Positions 9,673-18,252 of a DNA stretch of 64,000 nt are shown here, piece after piece. The stretch is taken from assembly GCF_900105125.1 (NCBI RefSeq), contig NZ_LT629750.1, forward strand, positions 4,925,001 to 4,989,000. Reading direction: 5' to 3'. Within the stretch, counting starts at the first letter, position 1. Each line of letters starts with the position of its first letter. This DNA comes from Bradyrhizobium canariense (lineage in GTDB: Bacteria; Pseudomonadota; Alphaproteobacteria; Rhizobiales; Xanthobacteraceae). Below the pieces are notes generated by a model, which saw nothing but the letters and a program-made list of their open reading frames with translations, did no database searches and was not told the DNA's origin. The translations under genes and the position numbers were made by a program.

Positions 9673-10311
9673 TCATCGTCGTGTCGCCACCGGACTCTCG
9701 ATCGCATTCACCGGGAGCAGACGGACCTCGCCGCTCGACTGGGTGCCGCCCGGCTGCGGCAATGTCAACACGGCTGCGCGCTGATCCTTTTCCATCGTCA
9801 CTTCGCGGCCCTGGATCGCGCGCAATTTCCAGCCTTGATAATCCTCGCCGACTTTCAGCCGCAGCGCTGTTTTCGTTGACTGGTCGAGGAAAATCCCGAA
9901 GCCTTCGTCACCACTGGCGATGGTGCCGACCAAGGAAAGCTGGGGAGGCTCGATCTCCTTCTTTCGTGGCGGCGGCTTGATGGGCGCTGCTTCGGCAGTG
10001 GCCGCTGCCGGCGGCGGACGGCGGGAAGGCGAGAAGATCGGACGGTCGCGCGTCCCCGACAATTGATTGAGTGGCACGCCCCATAGCGGATTGGCGCTTG
10101 GGGTCCGCGCCAGCGCGGTCGGCGCCGCGACAACGCGCACGGTCGTGGCGGGCTCGGCCGGAACAGAGGATATCGCGGGCAATCCCGAGGGCCGGGTGCT
10201 GTCGTCGAGGCCTGAATCCAGCGCATCGTCAGACACCGCGGTGGCTGACGCGGTTGCGTCATGAACCAACAACGCCAGCACAGTAAGACCAATGGTGAAG
10301 CCGCGCCTCAT
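9673..10311 (-). CDS. Type II secretion GspC/GspN-like periplasmic protein
   Basis: About 212 residues, last gene of the secretion operon. A signal or anchor segment (TIGLTVLALLVHDATASA) is followed by a proline-rich linker and a small beta domain (about 130-195). That domain reads like the GspC homology region: LSLVGTIASGDEGFGIFLD, then VGEDYQGWKLRAIQGREV. That domain links the inner-membrane platform to the secretin. The position after gspM would be called gspN, and no separate gspC is present, so this gene probably does the GspC job. The ATG at 10311 overlaps the gspM stop as ATGA, which decides the start over the upstream Met at 10326. Confidence 0.7.
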   Translation of the reverse strand: MRRGFTIGLTVLALLVHDATASATAVSDDALDSGLDDSTRPSGLPAISSVPAEPATTVRVVAAPTALARTPSANPLWGVPLNQLSGTRDRPIFSPSRRPPPAAATAEAAPIKPPPRKKEIEPPQLSLVGTIASGDEGFGIFLDQSTKTALRLKVGEDYQGWKLRAIQGREVTMEKDQRAAVLTLPQPGGTQSSGEVRLLPVNAIESPVATRR

Positions 10312-10871
10312 TTGGCACCTCGCCATTGCCCGGATACTGCAAGCAGGATTCGCAACTTGCCACTTCCGGAGCCCGACGCCGTGAGCGGAGTCTGAACCTC
10401 GAGCTGGTCGATGAACAGGAAAGGCATGCCTGCTTCAAGATCGTAGAGCAGTTGCTGCAATTGGGGTTGTTCGATTTCGCAGCTCGCGATCATGCTGAGA
10501 AACCCGGTGCGCGACGGCGCGCCCTGCAGGTCGAGCTGGGTCGACAGCACATTGCCGCCGAATTTCACCACGGCTCCGGCTACCCGCTGCAGCAGGGTTG
10601 CGCCCGCGATCGTGACCGTCGCGCCCTCGAGATAGGCCGAACCCGATGGAATCGTCACGTCACTGGACGCGCCGTGGGCGGCAGCAGGTCTGCGTCCTTC
10701 GAGTTGCTCCAGCATGGCTGACGCCGACGCCACCTGGCTGCGCTGGTCGAGCACATCGACGGTCGAAGTGACGATGATGAACAACAGCGCGGCCAGGAGA
10801 CCGACATAGATCGCCGTCGACACGATGGGCGACGTGGTGATGGCTTTTCTCGCTGCAGCGTATGCGCTCAC
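10308..10871 (-). CDS. gspM: Type II secretion protein GspM
   Basis: 187 residues: a short cytoplasmic tail, one membrane helix (IYVGLLAALLFIIVTS), a coiled stretch and a periplasmic ferredoxin-like domain containing LQRVAGAVVKFGGNVLSTQ. This matches the subtype b GspM proteins of alphaproteobacteria. GspM partners GspL in the inner-membrane platform. It overlaps gspL by four bases upstream and the GspC/N-like gene downstream. The call rests on position and topology more than on sequence motifs, because GspM is poorly conserved. Confidence 0.8.
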   Translation of the reverse strand: MSAYAAARKAITTSPIVSTAIYVGLLAALLFIIVTSTVDVLDQRSQVASASAMLEQLEGRRPAAAHGASSDVTIPSGSAYLEGATVTIAGATLLQRVAGAVVKFGGNVLSTQLDLQGAPSRTGFLSMIASCEIEQPQLQQLLYDLEAGMPFLFIDQLEVQTPLTASGSGSGKLRILLAVSGQWRGAK

Positions 10872-11977
10872 GTGCCGGATCCAAAATAGGCTGTGATATG
10901 GGCTTCGATATGGAAACGCTCGCCGGTTTCGTTCGCCGCGTGCGTGGTCGGCGCGAAGAAGGTCGCGCGGGTGAACTGCGGCGACTGCTCCATCAAGCGG
11001 ATCAGGGACGGCGCATCCTGCGTCATGCCCACGACCTGGACCTTGTCACCCTCGATCCGCAGCTCCGTTACATAGGTGGTATCGGGCAGCGCGCGCGAGA
11101 TGGCTTCCAGAACCATGACGCTTGACGGCGTCGTCTGCTTGCGCTTCGCCAGCAGCCCCAGACCGGATCCGGCTGAATTCGGATCGAGGCGCAGCGCGGC
11201 GCGGCGTTGCGAAATCTGTCGCTGCAACTCATCCTGCTCCGATTGCAGATGGCCGCCAAGGTAAGTCGCCATCAACAACGAAGCCGCTGCGGTCACGCCG
11301 GCGGACAGCAGAACGGCCCGCAGCAGGCGCGGCACCCTCGCCATGGACCCGATCGCGCTACGCCATGGCTGGTCGAGCAGTTTGATCCGGGCCGGCGGGC
11401 GGGCACCAACCGAAGCTGTCGCATAGATGACGACGGAAGCCGCATCCAGCGTATGGACAAACTGGAGCAGAGGCTGGACCTTCAGCTTCGACGTCGCGGC
11501 AAAGATCACGTCGATCCGGTCGTTCGCCGCAGTCGTGGGCGGGCTCCAGCCGAACACCGCGTCATTGGCAGCCCAGGGCGTCAAACGATCGATCTGCGCC
11601 CGGACCATGCCGTCCAGAAAATCGCCGGCCTTGCTCGGAAAGTCGAGCAGACAGGTCATGACATGATCTGATTGCAATTGCAGCTCAACGCGACTGCCGC
11701 GAAAGGCCGCCTGCCAGTCCACCGGTAACGGCGGATGAGGCCTGCCATTTTCGAGACGAAACGACAGGTCTGGCAGCGCCCGAACACTTTTCGTTGGGAT
11801 CGTCTTGATCGAGATCGTCTTGGCCGGGATCGTGCTGGCTCTGAACGTGCCGTCGTCGCCTTCATCGAGCAGGATCCGGCGCGCGCTCACGAAATGACTT
11901 GCCACCTCGTCGACGGCGCCGGTTACGGCCACGATCCACTCACCGAACAGCGCTTTGAATTCGGGGATAACAGCCAT
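10868..11977 (-). CDS. gspL: Type II secretion protein GspL
   Basis: About 369 residues. A cytoplasmic actin-like domain comes first, then one membrane helix (LRAVLLSAGVTAAASLLMAT, about residues 220-240) and a periplasmic domain ending in MTQDAPSLIRLMEQSPQF. This is the GspL/PilN-like layout. GspL couples the GspE ATPase to the inner-membrane platform through GspM. GTG at 11980 and ATG at 11977 both overlap the gspK stop; the ATG (TGATG junction) is preferred. A run of near-identical words (TIPAKTISIKTIPTKS, about residues 50-65) is a small internal repeat not usual for the family. Confidence 0.85.
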   Translation of the reverse strand: MAVIPEFKALFGEWIVAVTGAVDEVASHFVSARRILLDEGDDGTFRASTIPAKTISIKTIPTKSVRALPDLSFRLENGRPHPPLPVDWQAAFRGSRVELQLQSDHVMTCLLDFPSKAGDFLDGMVRAQIDRLTPWAANDAVFGWSPPTTAANDRIDVIFAATSKLKVQPLLQFVHTLDAASVVIYATASVGARPPARIKLLDQPWRSAIGSMARVPRLLRAVLLSAGVTAAASLLMATYLGGHLQSEQDELQRQISQRRAALRLDPNSAGSGLGLLAKRKQTTPSSVMVLEAISRALPDTTYVTELRIEGDKVQVVGMTQDAPSLIRLMEQSPQFTRATFFAPTTHAANETGERFHIEAHITAYFGSGT

Positions 11978-12903
11978 CACACGCCCCTGCGTTTTCGTGC
12001 ACCGCCGCCGCGGGGCTCCAGATCATCCTGCCAGGACAGCACGCGATAGGGTTCCACCTTGTCGCCAAGCGCGATAACGACTTCGGACGCGGCGCGGCGG
12101 CCGTTGCTAAGGCGGATGGTCGCCTCTATTCGGTAGCACGTGCTTTTGGCCGTCATCGCGTCGTTATTCGCTGGAGCGGGCGTATCCGCCGTCGCGAGCG
12201 GGCCGGTCGACAGCGTTGATTGCGCGCCAAACGCGTCGCCGGGTTTGTCCGCCCCCTTTCCTGGCAGCGCGGCGATTACCTCGGGAGCCGCAATCGCGGC
12301 ATCGACGCCAGGCGATCCGTTGAACACCGTCACGAACGGCAATGCGCGGTCTACCAGTGCCGGCGGCAGGCCGACCACGAGCGCGAGTTCGTTCACATGC
12401 GTAAACAGCGACTGCCGTGGCGTATAGCCCAACCCTGCGGTGGCATAGAGCGCTTCTTCATCGTTGGCACCACCGGGCACGGGGCGGGTTCGCCATCCAA
12501 CGATCCGGTCTGCGTCTTGCGTGGCGGCCGCTTTGCTCGCGCCGAGCCCTGCGAACAGACCGGCCAGCACTTCCTTGGGTGCGAAATTGAGATCGATGCG
12601 GGCAGCCTCAGAAGTGAAGGTGACGAGAACGTCCGCGTCATCCATCCGGAAGTGAAACGATCCGCGCGGGGGCCGCGCCTTGTCGCCCGCGACCGTCAAC
12701 TGATAGGTGGTGAGTTCAAGACTGGCAGATACCAGCGCTTCGGTCTGTAGCGCGGCATCGTTGAGCGCCAGCGCCTGCGCCGAGGCCGACAGATAGACCG
12801 CGAAGATCGCCGCCAGCGCCGACAGCGCCATGAGAATCCAGAGCACCGCAACGATGATGAAGCCCTGCTCCGAAGATGACGCCTCCGCGCGATCCCGCGT
12901 CAT
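11977..12903 (-). CDS. gspK: Type II secretion minor pseudopilin GspK
   Basis: 308 residues, large for a pseudopilin, which is typical of GspK. The prepilin segment EQGFIIVAVLWILMALSALAAIF gives the cleavage glycine and hydrophobic helix near residues 13-35. The rest is a globular domain with the helix-hairpin-helix-like motif FTHVNELALVVGLPPALVDRALPFVTVF. GspK caps the pseudopilus tip with GspI and GspJ. Four-base overlaps on both sides (ATGA with gspJ; the gspL start) show tight translational coupling. Confidence 0.88.
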   Translation of the reverse strand: MTRDRAEASSSEQGFIIVAVLWILMALSALAAIFAVYLSASAQALALNDAALQTEALVSASLELTTYQLTVAGDKARPPRGSFHFRMDDADVLVTFTSEAARIDLNFAPKEVLAGLFAGLGASKAAATQDADRIVGWRTRPVPGGANDEEALYATAGLGYTPRQSLFTHVNELALVVGLPPALVDRALPFVTVFNGSPGVDAAIAAPEVIAALPGKGADKPGDAFGAQSTLSTGPLATADTPAPANNDAMTAKSTCYRIEATIRLSNGRRAASEVVIALGDKVEPYRVLSWQDDLEPRGGGARKRRGV

Positions 12904-13643
12904 AGCGTTCCTCCCTGTCCCGCAATCCCGGCTCGGGTATCTGGCGGTGCATTCGGAGGAACGTCCTGCTTGTCCTTGTCGTCACAACTGCCGTCCGACT
13001 GCAGGCAGTCGCTCGGCGCCTGGACATGAACCGGTGTTATCGTCGAGACCGACAAGACGCGTCCGGAACTCGCATCGCGGATTGTCAGCTTGATCATGGC
13101 CGGCAGCTTGGCGGCCCCGCGCCACGCGCTTTTCCAGATTCGATCCGGACCGGCATAGGCGAACGACAGCCGGAACGGCGCGCGCAGCAGCACCACTGGA
13201 TCGCCGAAGTGCATTTGCTCCGCCAGCGACGAAGTCGGCGGCAGCGGCGTGAACCGCGTCCGCGACCGTACGGTCACGAACTCACCGTGATCGCTCGTCT
13301 CGCCCACGCGCACGACATCCAGTCCCGGTCCCGCATTCGGTCCCAGCGACGTGCGCACGAAGGTTACCGACAGCTCCGATCCCTCGAACAGCGGATGGCG
13401 CGTATCGCGATTGGGTGGAACATATTCAGCCGCGGCGAGATCGGCCCCGATCCGTTGCAGCGCGATACCGATCACTTCGCTGCGCTGAATACGGCCGAGG
13501 CCGCGATTCCAGCTCGGCAGCCATTGCGCGGTGATGCTGGCGAGCGCCGAAAGCACCAGCCCCATCAAGGCCAGCGCCACAATGGTTTCGATCAGCGTGA
13601 AACCACGTTCGCCGTCGCGCTGCTGGGTCATCGCGGCGGTCAT
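12900..13643 (-). CDS. gspJ: Type II secretion minor pseudopilin GspJ
   Basis: 247 residues with the prepilin motif ERGFTLIETIVALALMGL near residue 13, then a long pseudopilin domain containing FRLSFAYAGPDRIWKSAWRG. GspJ is the largest of the classical minor pseudopilins after GspK and sits at the pseudopilus tip. The final 30 residues are low-complexity and rich in Asp/Pro. The start overlaps the end of gspI by four bases. Confidence 0.87.
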   Translation of the reverse strand: MTAAMTQQRDGERGFTLIETIVALALMGLVLSALASITAQWLPSWNRGLGRIQRSEVIGIALQRIGADLAAAEYVPPNRDTRHPLFEGSELSVTFVRTSLGPNAGPGLDVVRVGETSDHGEFVTVRSRTRFTPLPPTSSLAEQMHFGDPVVLLRAPFRLSFAYAGPDRIWKSAWRGAAKLPAMIKLTIRDASSGRVLSVSTITPVHVQAPSDCLQSDGSCDDKDKQDVPPNAPPDTRAGIAGQGGTL

Positions 13644-14053
13644 TCGGAGGGCTTCTGCATCAAGCGCACGGTGCGAATATCAGACACCGCGCCGGTAGGA
13701 GATCTGACCCGCACCCTGACAAGTTCGGGAACCCAGGGGATGTCGGCGTCCGGCACCGTCCAATCGCCACCAAGCGGCGTGACGTCAACCGTCCAGCGGT
13801 AATCCTCAATCTGTCCCGACGAAGTGCCGGGATGAAGCTCGGCGCGCGGCGGCAGCCCGACGGTCATGACCGTGCGCACCGTCTGCATCAGCGCGACATG
13901 CTGCTCCAGCGACCTCACGCCACGCACATTGGTCGCCATCAGCGAACCGATCGCGACGATGGAGACAGCAACGATCGCAAGCGCAATCAGCACTTCGATG
14001 ATCGTGAAGCCGGCATCGCGGCGATCAGTTGGCGCTGGTATCGTGGGGAACAA
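13640..14053 (-). CDS. gspI: Type II secretion minor pseudopilin GspI
   Basis: 137 residues with the prepilin segment DAGFTIIEVLIALAIVAVSI at about residue 13, followed by a short domain of GspI type (ATNVRGVRSLEQHVALMQT). It is one of the three tip pseudopilins. It overlaps the end of gspH by 29 bases, the longest overlap in this operon. Confidence 0.87.
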   Translation of the reverse strand: MFPTIPAPTDRRDAGFTIIEVLIALAIVAVSIVAIGSLMATNVRGVRSLEQHVALMQTVRTVMTVGLPPRAELHPGTSSGQIEDYRWTVDVTPLGGDWTVPDADIPWVPELVRVRVRSPTGAVSDIRTVRLMQKPSE

Positions 14054-14489
14054 TCTCGATCCTTCCGGTCAGCCAGTTGACGCGAATCTCATAGCCGGTG
14101 TCGAAGCGGGTCAGCGCGATGGTGCCGCCGCATGAGGTGCCATTGGCGAAGAAGCTGATGGTCGACAGCGCCGCCTGCTGCCGGCAGGTCTGCGGCAGCA
14201 GCGCATCGAAGCGCACGTCGTTGGGAATGCGGATCGCATCCCGCGATGCGCCGGAACGAATCGCGCGCGCTTGCGCATCGACCACGGTGGCAACGCTGGT
14301 TTGATTGCGGATCGCCGCGTTGCGATCCGCTTTCAGCAGCGTCGCTGCCTGCAGCGCATACGCTTGCAGGCGCGACCGTGACGTCTCACGCGGGATGAAG
14401 GGCAACAACACGGCGGCCAGCAGTGCGATGATGGCCAGCACGCACACCATCTCAAGCAGGGTAAAGCCGCGTTCCGTCACGTCACTCAT
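14025..14489 (-). CDS. gspH: Type II secretion minor pseudopilin GspH
   Basis: About 154 residues from the Met at 14489, which gives a short leader before ERGFTLLEMVCVLAIIALLA. The ORF extends upstream to 14615 across gspG, but the start at 14489 overlaps the gspG stop by only a few bases and is preferred. The globular part contains the paired strands of GspH (RNQTSVATVVDAQARAIRSG). GspH joins the major pilin GspG to the tip complex. Confidence 0.87.
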   Translation of the reverse strand: MSDVTERGFTLLEMVCVLAIIALLAAVLLPFIPRETSRSRLQAYALQAATLLKADRNAAIRNQTSVATVVDAQARAIRSGASRDAIRIPNDVRFDALLPQTCRQQAALSTISFFANGTSCGGTIALTRFDTGYEIRVNWLTGRIEIVPHDTSAN

Positions 14490-14991
14490 TTTTCGCGGTG
14501 GTGTTTTCGAGCGAAATGTCGGCGGCGACCCCGCTGCCACCTTCCTGACCGTCGGATCCGTAGGAAACGATGTCATACGGGCCATGCTCTCCGGGCGAAC
14601 GATAGATGTAACCATTGTTCCACGGATCGTTGGGGACGCTGCCGCCCTTCAGATACGGCCCATTCCAGGCCGCAACGCCCGGCGTCTGCCGGACCAGCGC
14701 TGTCAATCCTTCCGCGGTGGAGGGAAAGCGGCCGGCATCGAGATAGAACAGATCGAGCGCGCTGGCGAAGCTTTGCAGCTGGATCTTTGCCGTCTTGACC
14801 TTGGATTCGCTGAGATAGTTGAGAACGCGCGGACCGATCAGGCCCATGATGAGGCCGATGATCGTGATCACCACCAGCATCTCGACCAGTGTGAAGCCCT
14901 GCTGGCTGGCATCGGGCTCGAGCCTGTCCCATGCGGGCCTGTCTTCTGTGCGCGTGACGAAAATTCCACCGATGCCTTTGAGCGATATCAT
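14482..14991 (-). CDS. gspG: Type II secretion major pseudopilin GspG
   Basis: 169 residues. The prepilin cleavage region QQGFTLVEMLVVITIIGLIMGL and the C-terminal calcium-site region (NDPWNNGYIYRSPGEHGPYDIVSYGSDGQEGG) are textbook GspG, the main subunit of the pseudopilus. The leader before the cleavage glycine is about 32 residues (start at 14991), much longer than the usual 5-10. No later in-frame Met gives a shorter leader, so it seems genuine unless an alternative start codon is used. It lies between gspF and gspH. Confidence 0.92.
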   Translation of the reverse strand: MISLKGIGGIFVTRTEDRPAWDRLEPDASQQGFTLVEMLVVITIIGLIMGLIGPRVLNYLSESKVKTAKIQLQSFASALDLFYLDAGRFPSTAEGLTALVRQTPGVAAWNGPYLKGGSVPNDPWNNGYIYRSPGEHGPYDIVSYGSDGQEGGSGVAADISLENTTAKNE

Positions 14992-15026
14992 GACGAACCA
15001 ACCTTTGATTTAGCCAAGCCTTTGAT

Positions 15027-16238
15027 TTAGCCAACGAGTTGCGTGACCGACAGCAGCGCGGTCATGATCGACACGATCAGCCCGCCGACGACCGTGCTGA
15101 TGGTGACAATGGCGAGCGGCCCGACGATGCCGACGACGCGGTCGAGGCTGCGCTGCAATTTCGCTTCATAGAATTCGGCGACCCGGCCTGCCAGCGCCGG
15201 TAATTGTCCAGTTTCCTCGCCCAGTCGCAGCATCCGGACCGCCATCGGCGGCAGGCTCGTCGTTACCGACAGCGCATCGGACAGCTTGCCGCCGTGACGG
15301 ACGCGATCCGCCGCCGCGGTCCAGGTTTGCTCGCTTCCGGTCACCGACATGATGTCGACCAGGATGCGCAAGGTGGCCGTGAGGTTGACGCCGCTGCCGA
15401 GCAGGACGCCGAGATTGCGGCAGAACAGACTGGTGCGATAGAATTGAAAAATGCTCGCGATCCCGGGCACGCGCGAGATCGCGGTCATGACGGCGGCGCC
15501 CGTTCCCGGCCGGCGCAGCAGCCACCAAATTCCCGCGACCGCCACCGCGGTAGTGAGCAGCGCGACGGTGGCATTGGCCCGCAGAAAGTCCGACAGCTTG
15601 ATGAAGCTGCCGAGCGTCGTATCCTGCTTCGCGCCGAAATCCTGCAACACGGTCGAAAACTGCGGCAGCACGAACAGAATGAAGAAAAGCATGACGCCGG
15701 CGGCCGCGACCAGCACGAAGGCCGGGTATTGCATGGCGTCCGTGAGCTTGCGGCGCATCAATTCGGATCGCGCCCGCTCCGTCCCCAACATGTCGAGCAC
15801 CTGATCGAGCGTGCCGGAGACTTCGCCGACACGCACCAGCGCGCCATACATCGGGGGAAACAGCGACGGATGATCCGTCACTGCATCCGCCAGGCTCTCG
15901 CCGCTGAGAAGCGCCGCGCGAAGCTTGCCGACCACCGGGCGCATCCGCCCGACATCGGCGTCGCCGGCCAGCAATTCAAGGGCATCATCGAGACGCGCGC
16001 CCGCCTTCAGCAGCAGCGCCAGATCGCGCGTGAAGGTCGTGACCTCGGCGGCGCTCGGCCGGCCGAACAGGCCGAAACCGCCGGAGCCGGAATCGGCGCG
16101 CTTGTCCTCGACGGTTTCGATCGGCAACAGCCGCAAATATTCGATCCGGCGGGCAACCTCCGCCAATGTCGGCGCCGAGAGCGTGCCGTTCACGATCTCG
16201 CCGTTCTGCGTCAGGGCCCGGTAGCGAAAATTCGGCAC
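15027..16238 (-). CDS. gspF: Type II secretion inner-membrane platform protein GspF
   Basis: About 403 residues. Two copies of the T2SF domain are visible, each with the LLKAGARLDDALELLAG and LGSGVNLTATLRIL type of start, separated by membrane helices (VLVAAAGVMLFFILFVLPQF; LLTTAVAVAGIWWLLRR; a third near the C-terminus). GspF forms the core of the inner-membrane platform. The ORF extends to 16319 inside gspE. The GTG at 16238, four bases after the gspE stop, gives a normal start (PNFRYRALTQNGEIV) and is preferred. Confidence 0.9.
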   Translation of the reverse strand: MPNFRYRALTQNGEIVNGTLSAPTLAEVARRIEYLRLLPIETVEDKRADSGSGGFGLFGRPSAAEVTTFTRDLALLLKAGARLDDALELLAGDADVGRMRPVVGKLRAALLSGESLADAVTDHPSLFPPMYGALVRVGEVSGTLDQVLDMLGTERARSELMRRKLTDAMQYPAFVLVAAAGVMLFFILFVLPQFSTVLQDFGAKQDTTLGSFIKLSDFLRANATVALLTTAVAVAGIWWLLRRPGTGAAVMTAISRVPGIASIFQFYRTSLFCRNLGVLLGSGVNLTATLRILVDIMSVTGSEQTWTAAADRVRHGGKLSDALSVTTSLPPMAVRMLRLGEETGQLPALAGRVAEFYEAKLQRSLDRVVGIVGPLAIVTISTVVGGLIVSIMTALLSVTQLVG

Positions 16239-16242
16239 GCGT

Positions 16243-17922
16243 TCACCGCACGGTTGTGACACGGAGGATTTCGGCGGGCGAAGTGAGGCCGGCGCGGCAT
16301 TTCGCGATGCCATCGGCAAGCATCGTCGTCATTCCGGCGCGGATGGCCATCTCGTCGATCTTCAGCCCGTCGGTCTTTTCCGAGATCAGTTCGCGGATAT
16401 CGCTGGTCAGTTCCAGGAGTTCGAAGACGCCGAGCCGGCCGCGATAGCCGGTGCCGCCGCAACGTTCACAGCCGCACGGTTCCTGAATCACTTCCCCGGC
16501 CCGGAATCCGAGCGTCGCGAGCCGCGGATCCTCGGCGAAATCGGCATTGGTCAGCGCCCGCGGGGATTTGCAGCGCTCGCAGAGCTGGCGAACTAGCCGC
16601 TGCGCGATCACGGCGCGCAATACCGACCGCAGCAGATAACCTTCGACACCGAGATCGAGCAGACGGGGCACCGCCGCAGCCGCGGTTTCGGTGTGTAATG
16701 TCGTCAGCACCAGATGCCCGGTGAGCGCGGCGTGGACGGCGACATGTGCGGTCTCGGAATCGCGCACCTCGCCGATCATGATGACGTCGGGGTCCTGACG
16801 GACGAACGAGCGCAGCGCCGCAGCAAACGTCAGCCCGATCGCCGGCTTGACCTGCGATTGGTTGACCCCGGGGATTTCATATTCGACCGGATCCTCGATG
16901 GTCAGGATTTTACGGACCGGTTCATTGAGGATCGACAGGATGGTCGCGAGCGTCGTGGTCTTGCCGCTGCCGGTCGGGCCGGTGATGACGATCATGCCGT
17001 GAGGCAGCTTCATCAGCCGTCGCAGCGTGGCATCGTCGGATGACGAAAATCCGAGTTTTTCGACGACGAGCAGCCCGCGGTCCTTTGGCAGGATGCGGAT
17101 AACAGCGGATTCCCCGTGCTGGGTCGGCATGATCGCGACACGGATATCAACGTCGGCGCGCCCCGTCCGCAACCGCGCGGCGCCATCCTGCGGCAAACGG
17201 CGCTCTGCTATGTTGAGGTTGGCGACGATCTTGATGCGGGAAATCACGGCTTGCGGCAGCACGCCGGCCGGCGCCGTCACCGGCCGCAGCAGACCATCGA
17301 TACGCATACGCACCACCAGCCCGCTGGGAAATGGTTCGATGTGAATGTCGCTGGCGCGCAGCTCAACCGCTTTTTCGAGCAGATCGTTGACGGCACGCAC
17401 GACAGGTGCGCCGCTGGCGAGGTCCCGCAGGCTTTCGATGTCGTCTTCCCGCGGTTGCGATGCCGAGCCTCCGGCCGGATCGACATCGTCTTCGCCCAGG
17501 CGCTGGTTGAGAACGACCGCGAGGTCTTCTGATGTTGCGATCCTGATCACGACACCGGCGCCAAGCACGATCTGCGTTGCGCGCTGCGCCGCGACATCGG
17601 TCGGGTCCGCGACTGCGAGCGTGGCGCTGCCGTCAGAAGATCGATACGGAAAAACCATCATCTCGCGCAAGAAACGTTGCGAGAACAAAGCCGCCAGCGA
17701 CGGCGCCGATATCATGTCCTGCAGCGTGACGCGCTCGAGTGCATAGAAGCGTGCGGCTTCATCCGCGAACTCGCCGGCCGATAAATCTGTGAGCTCCCAA
17801 AGCTTGGCTCGACGGCGATCGGAGACGCCCGGCCCGACAGCATCGTCAAGTCCCTCAACCATCGTCAAATGTTTGCTTTGACGCAGATATTCCACGAACT
17901 GCAAGGACACGTCACTGGCCAT
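16243..17922 (-). CDS. gspE: Type II secretion ATPase GspE
   Basis: 559 residues. Walker A is GPTGSGKTTTL, the Asp box and Walker B read ILTIEDPVEYEI and IMIGEVRDSETA, and a tetracysteine zinc motif (CERC ... CGCERC) lies at about 460-490. The N-terminal third is the GspE N1E domain that binds GspL. It powers pseudopilus growth. It is the first gene of the operon running to the GspC/N-like gene, with its promoter in the 330-bp gap shared with gspD. Confidence 0.95.
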   Translation of the reverse strand: MASDVSLQFVEYLRQSKHLTMVEGLDDAVGPGVSDRRRAKLWELTDLSAGEFADEAARFYALERVTLQDMISAPSLAALFSQRFLREMMVFPYRSSDGSATLAVADPTDVAAQRATQIVLGAGVVIRIATSEDLAVVLNQRLGEDDVDPAGGSASQPREDDIESLRDLASGAPVVRAVNDLLEKAVELRASDIHIEPFPSGLVVRMRIDGLLRPVTAPAGVLPQAVISRIKIVANLNIAERRLPQDGAARLRTGRADVDIRVAIMPTQHGESAVIRILPKDRGLLVVEKLGFSSSDDATLRRLMKLPHGMIVITGPTGSGKTTTLATILSILNEPVRKILTIEDPVEYEIPGVNQSQVKPAIGLTFAAALRSFVRQDPDVIMIGEVRDSETAHVAVHAALTGHLVLTTLHTETAAAAVPRLLDLGVEGYLLRSVLRAVIAQRLVRQLCERCKSPRALTNADFAEDPRLATLGFRAGEVIQEPCGCERCGGTGYRGRLGVFELLELTSDIRELISEKTDGLKIDEMAIRAGMTTMLADGIAKCRAGLTSPAEILRVTTVR

Positions 17923-18252
17923 TCGTCTTTCCGTTCGCGCCGTTTTCGTGGGGTCGGTCGGCGGACCACGGATCGTCGTCCGGCCGTCGCCTCAGTTATT
18001 GATCTGAAGTGTGACACCTGTACGAAGCGCACGACTTGCGCACCGCTCAAAACAATTTTGAACGCCGGCATTCACCGAAAATTGCAGCGCGGTGTGCTCT
18101 GAAATCAACGCCGTGAAATGATTGGACCGCGACCGGCGCCAACAATTATTTCTGTCATGATCCATCGCTAAGTATGCCCGCCGGCAAGAATGGATCGTCA
18201 CGCGATCTATGAGGCCGAACATACAGTACATACAGTCGGAATGGCGGGGATT
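17923..18252. promoter_or_regulatory. Divergent gspE / gspD control region
   Basis: A non-coding gap of about 330 bases that must contain the promoters for the minus-strand gsp operon and the plus-strand gspD. AT-richer patches lie near 18040-18060 and 18130-18175. No -35/-10 pair or operator stood out. Confidence 0.5.
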
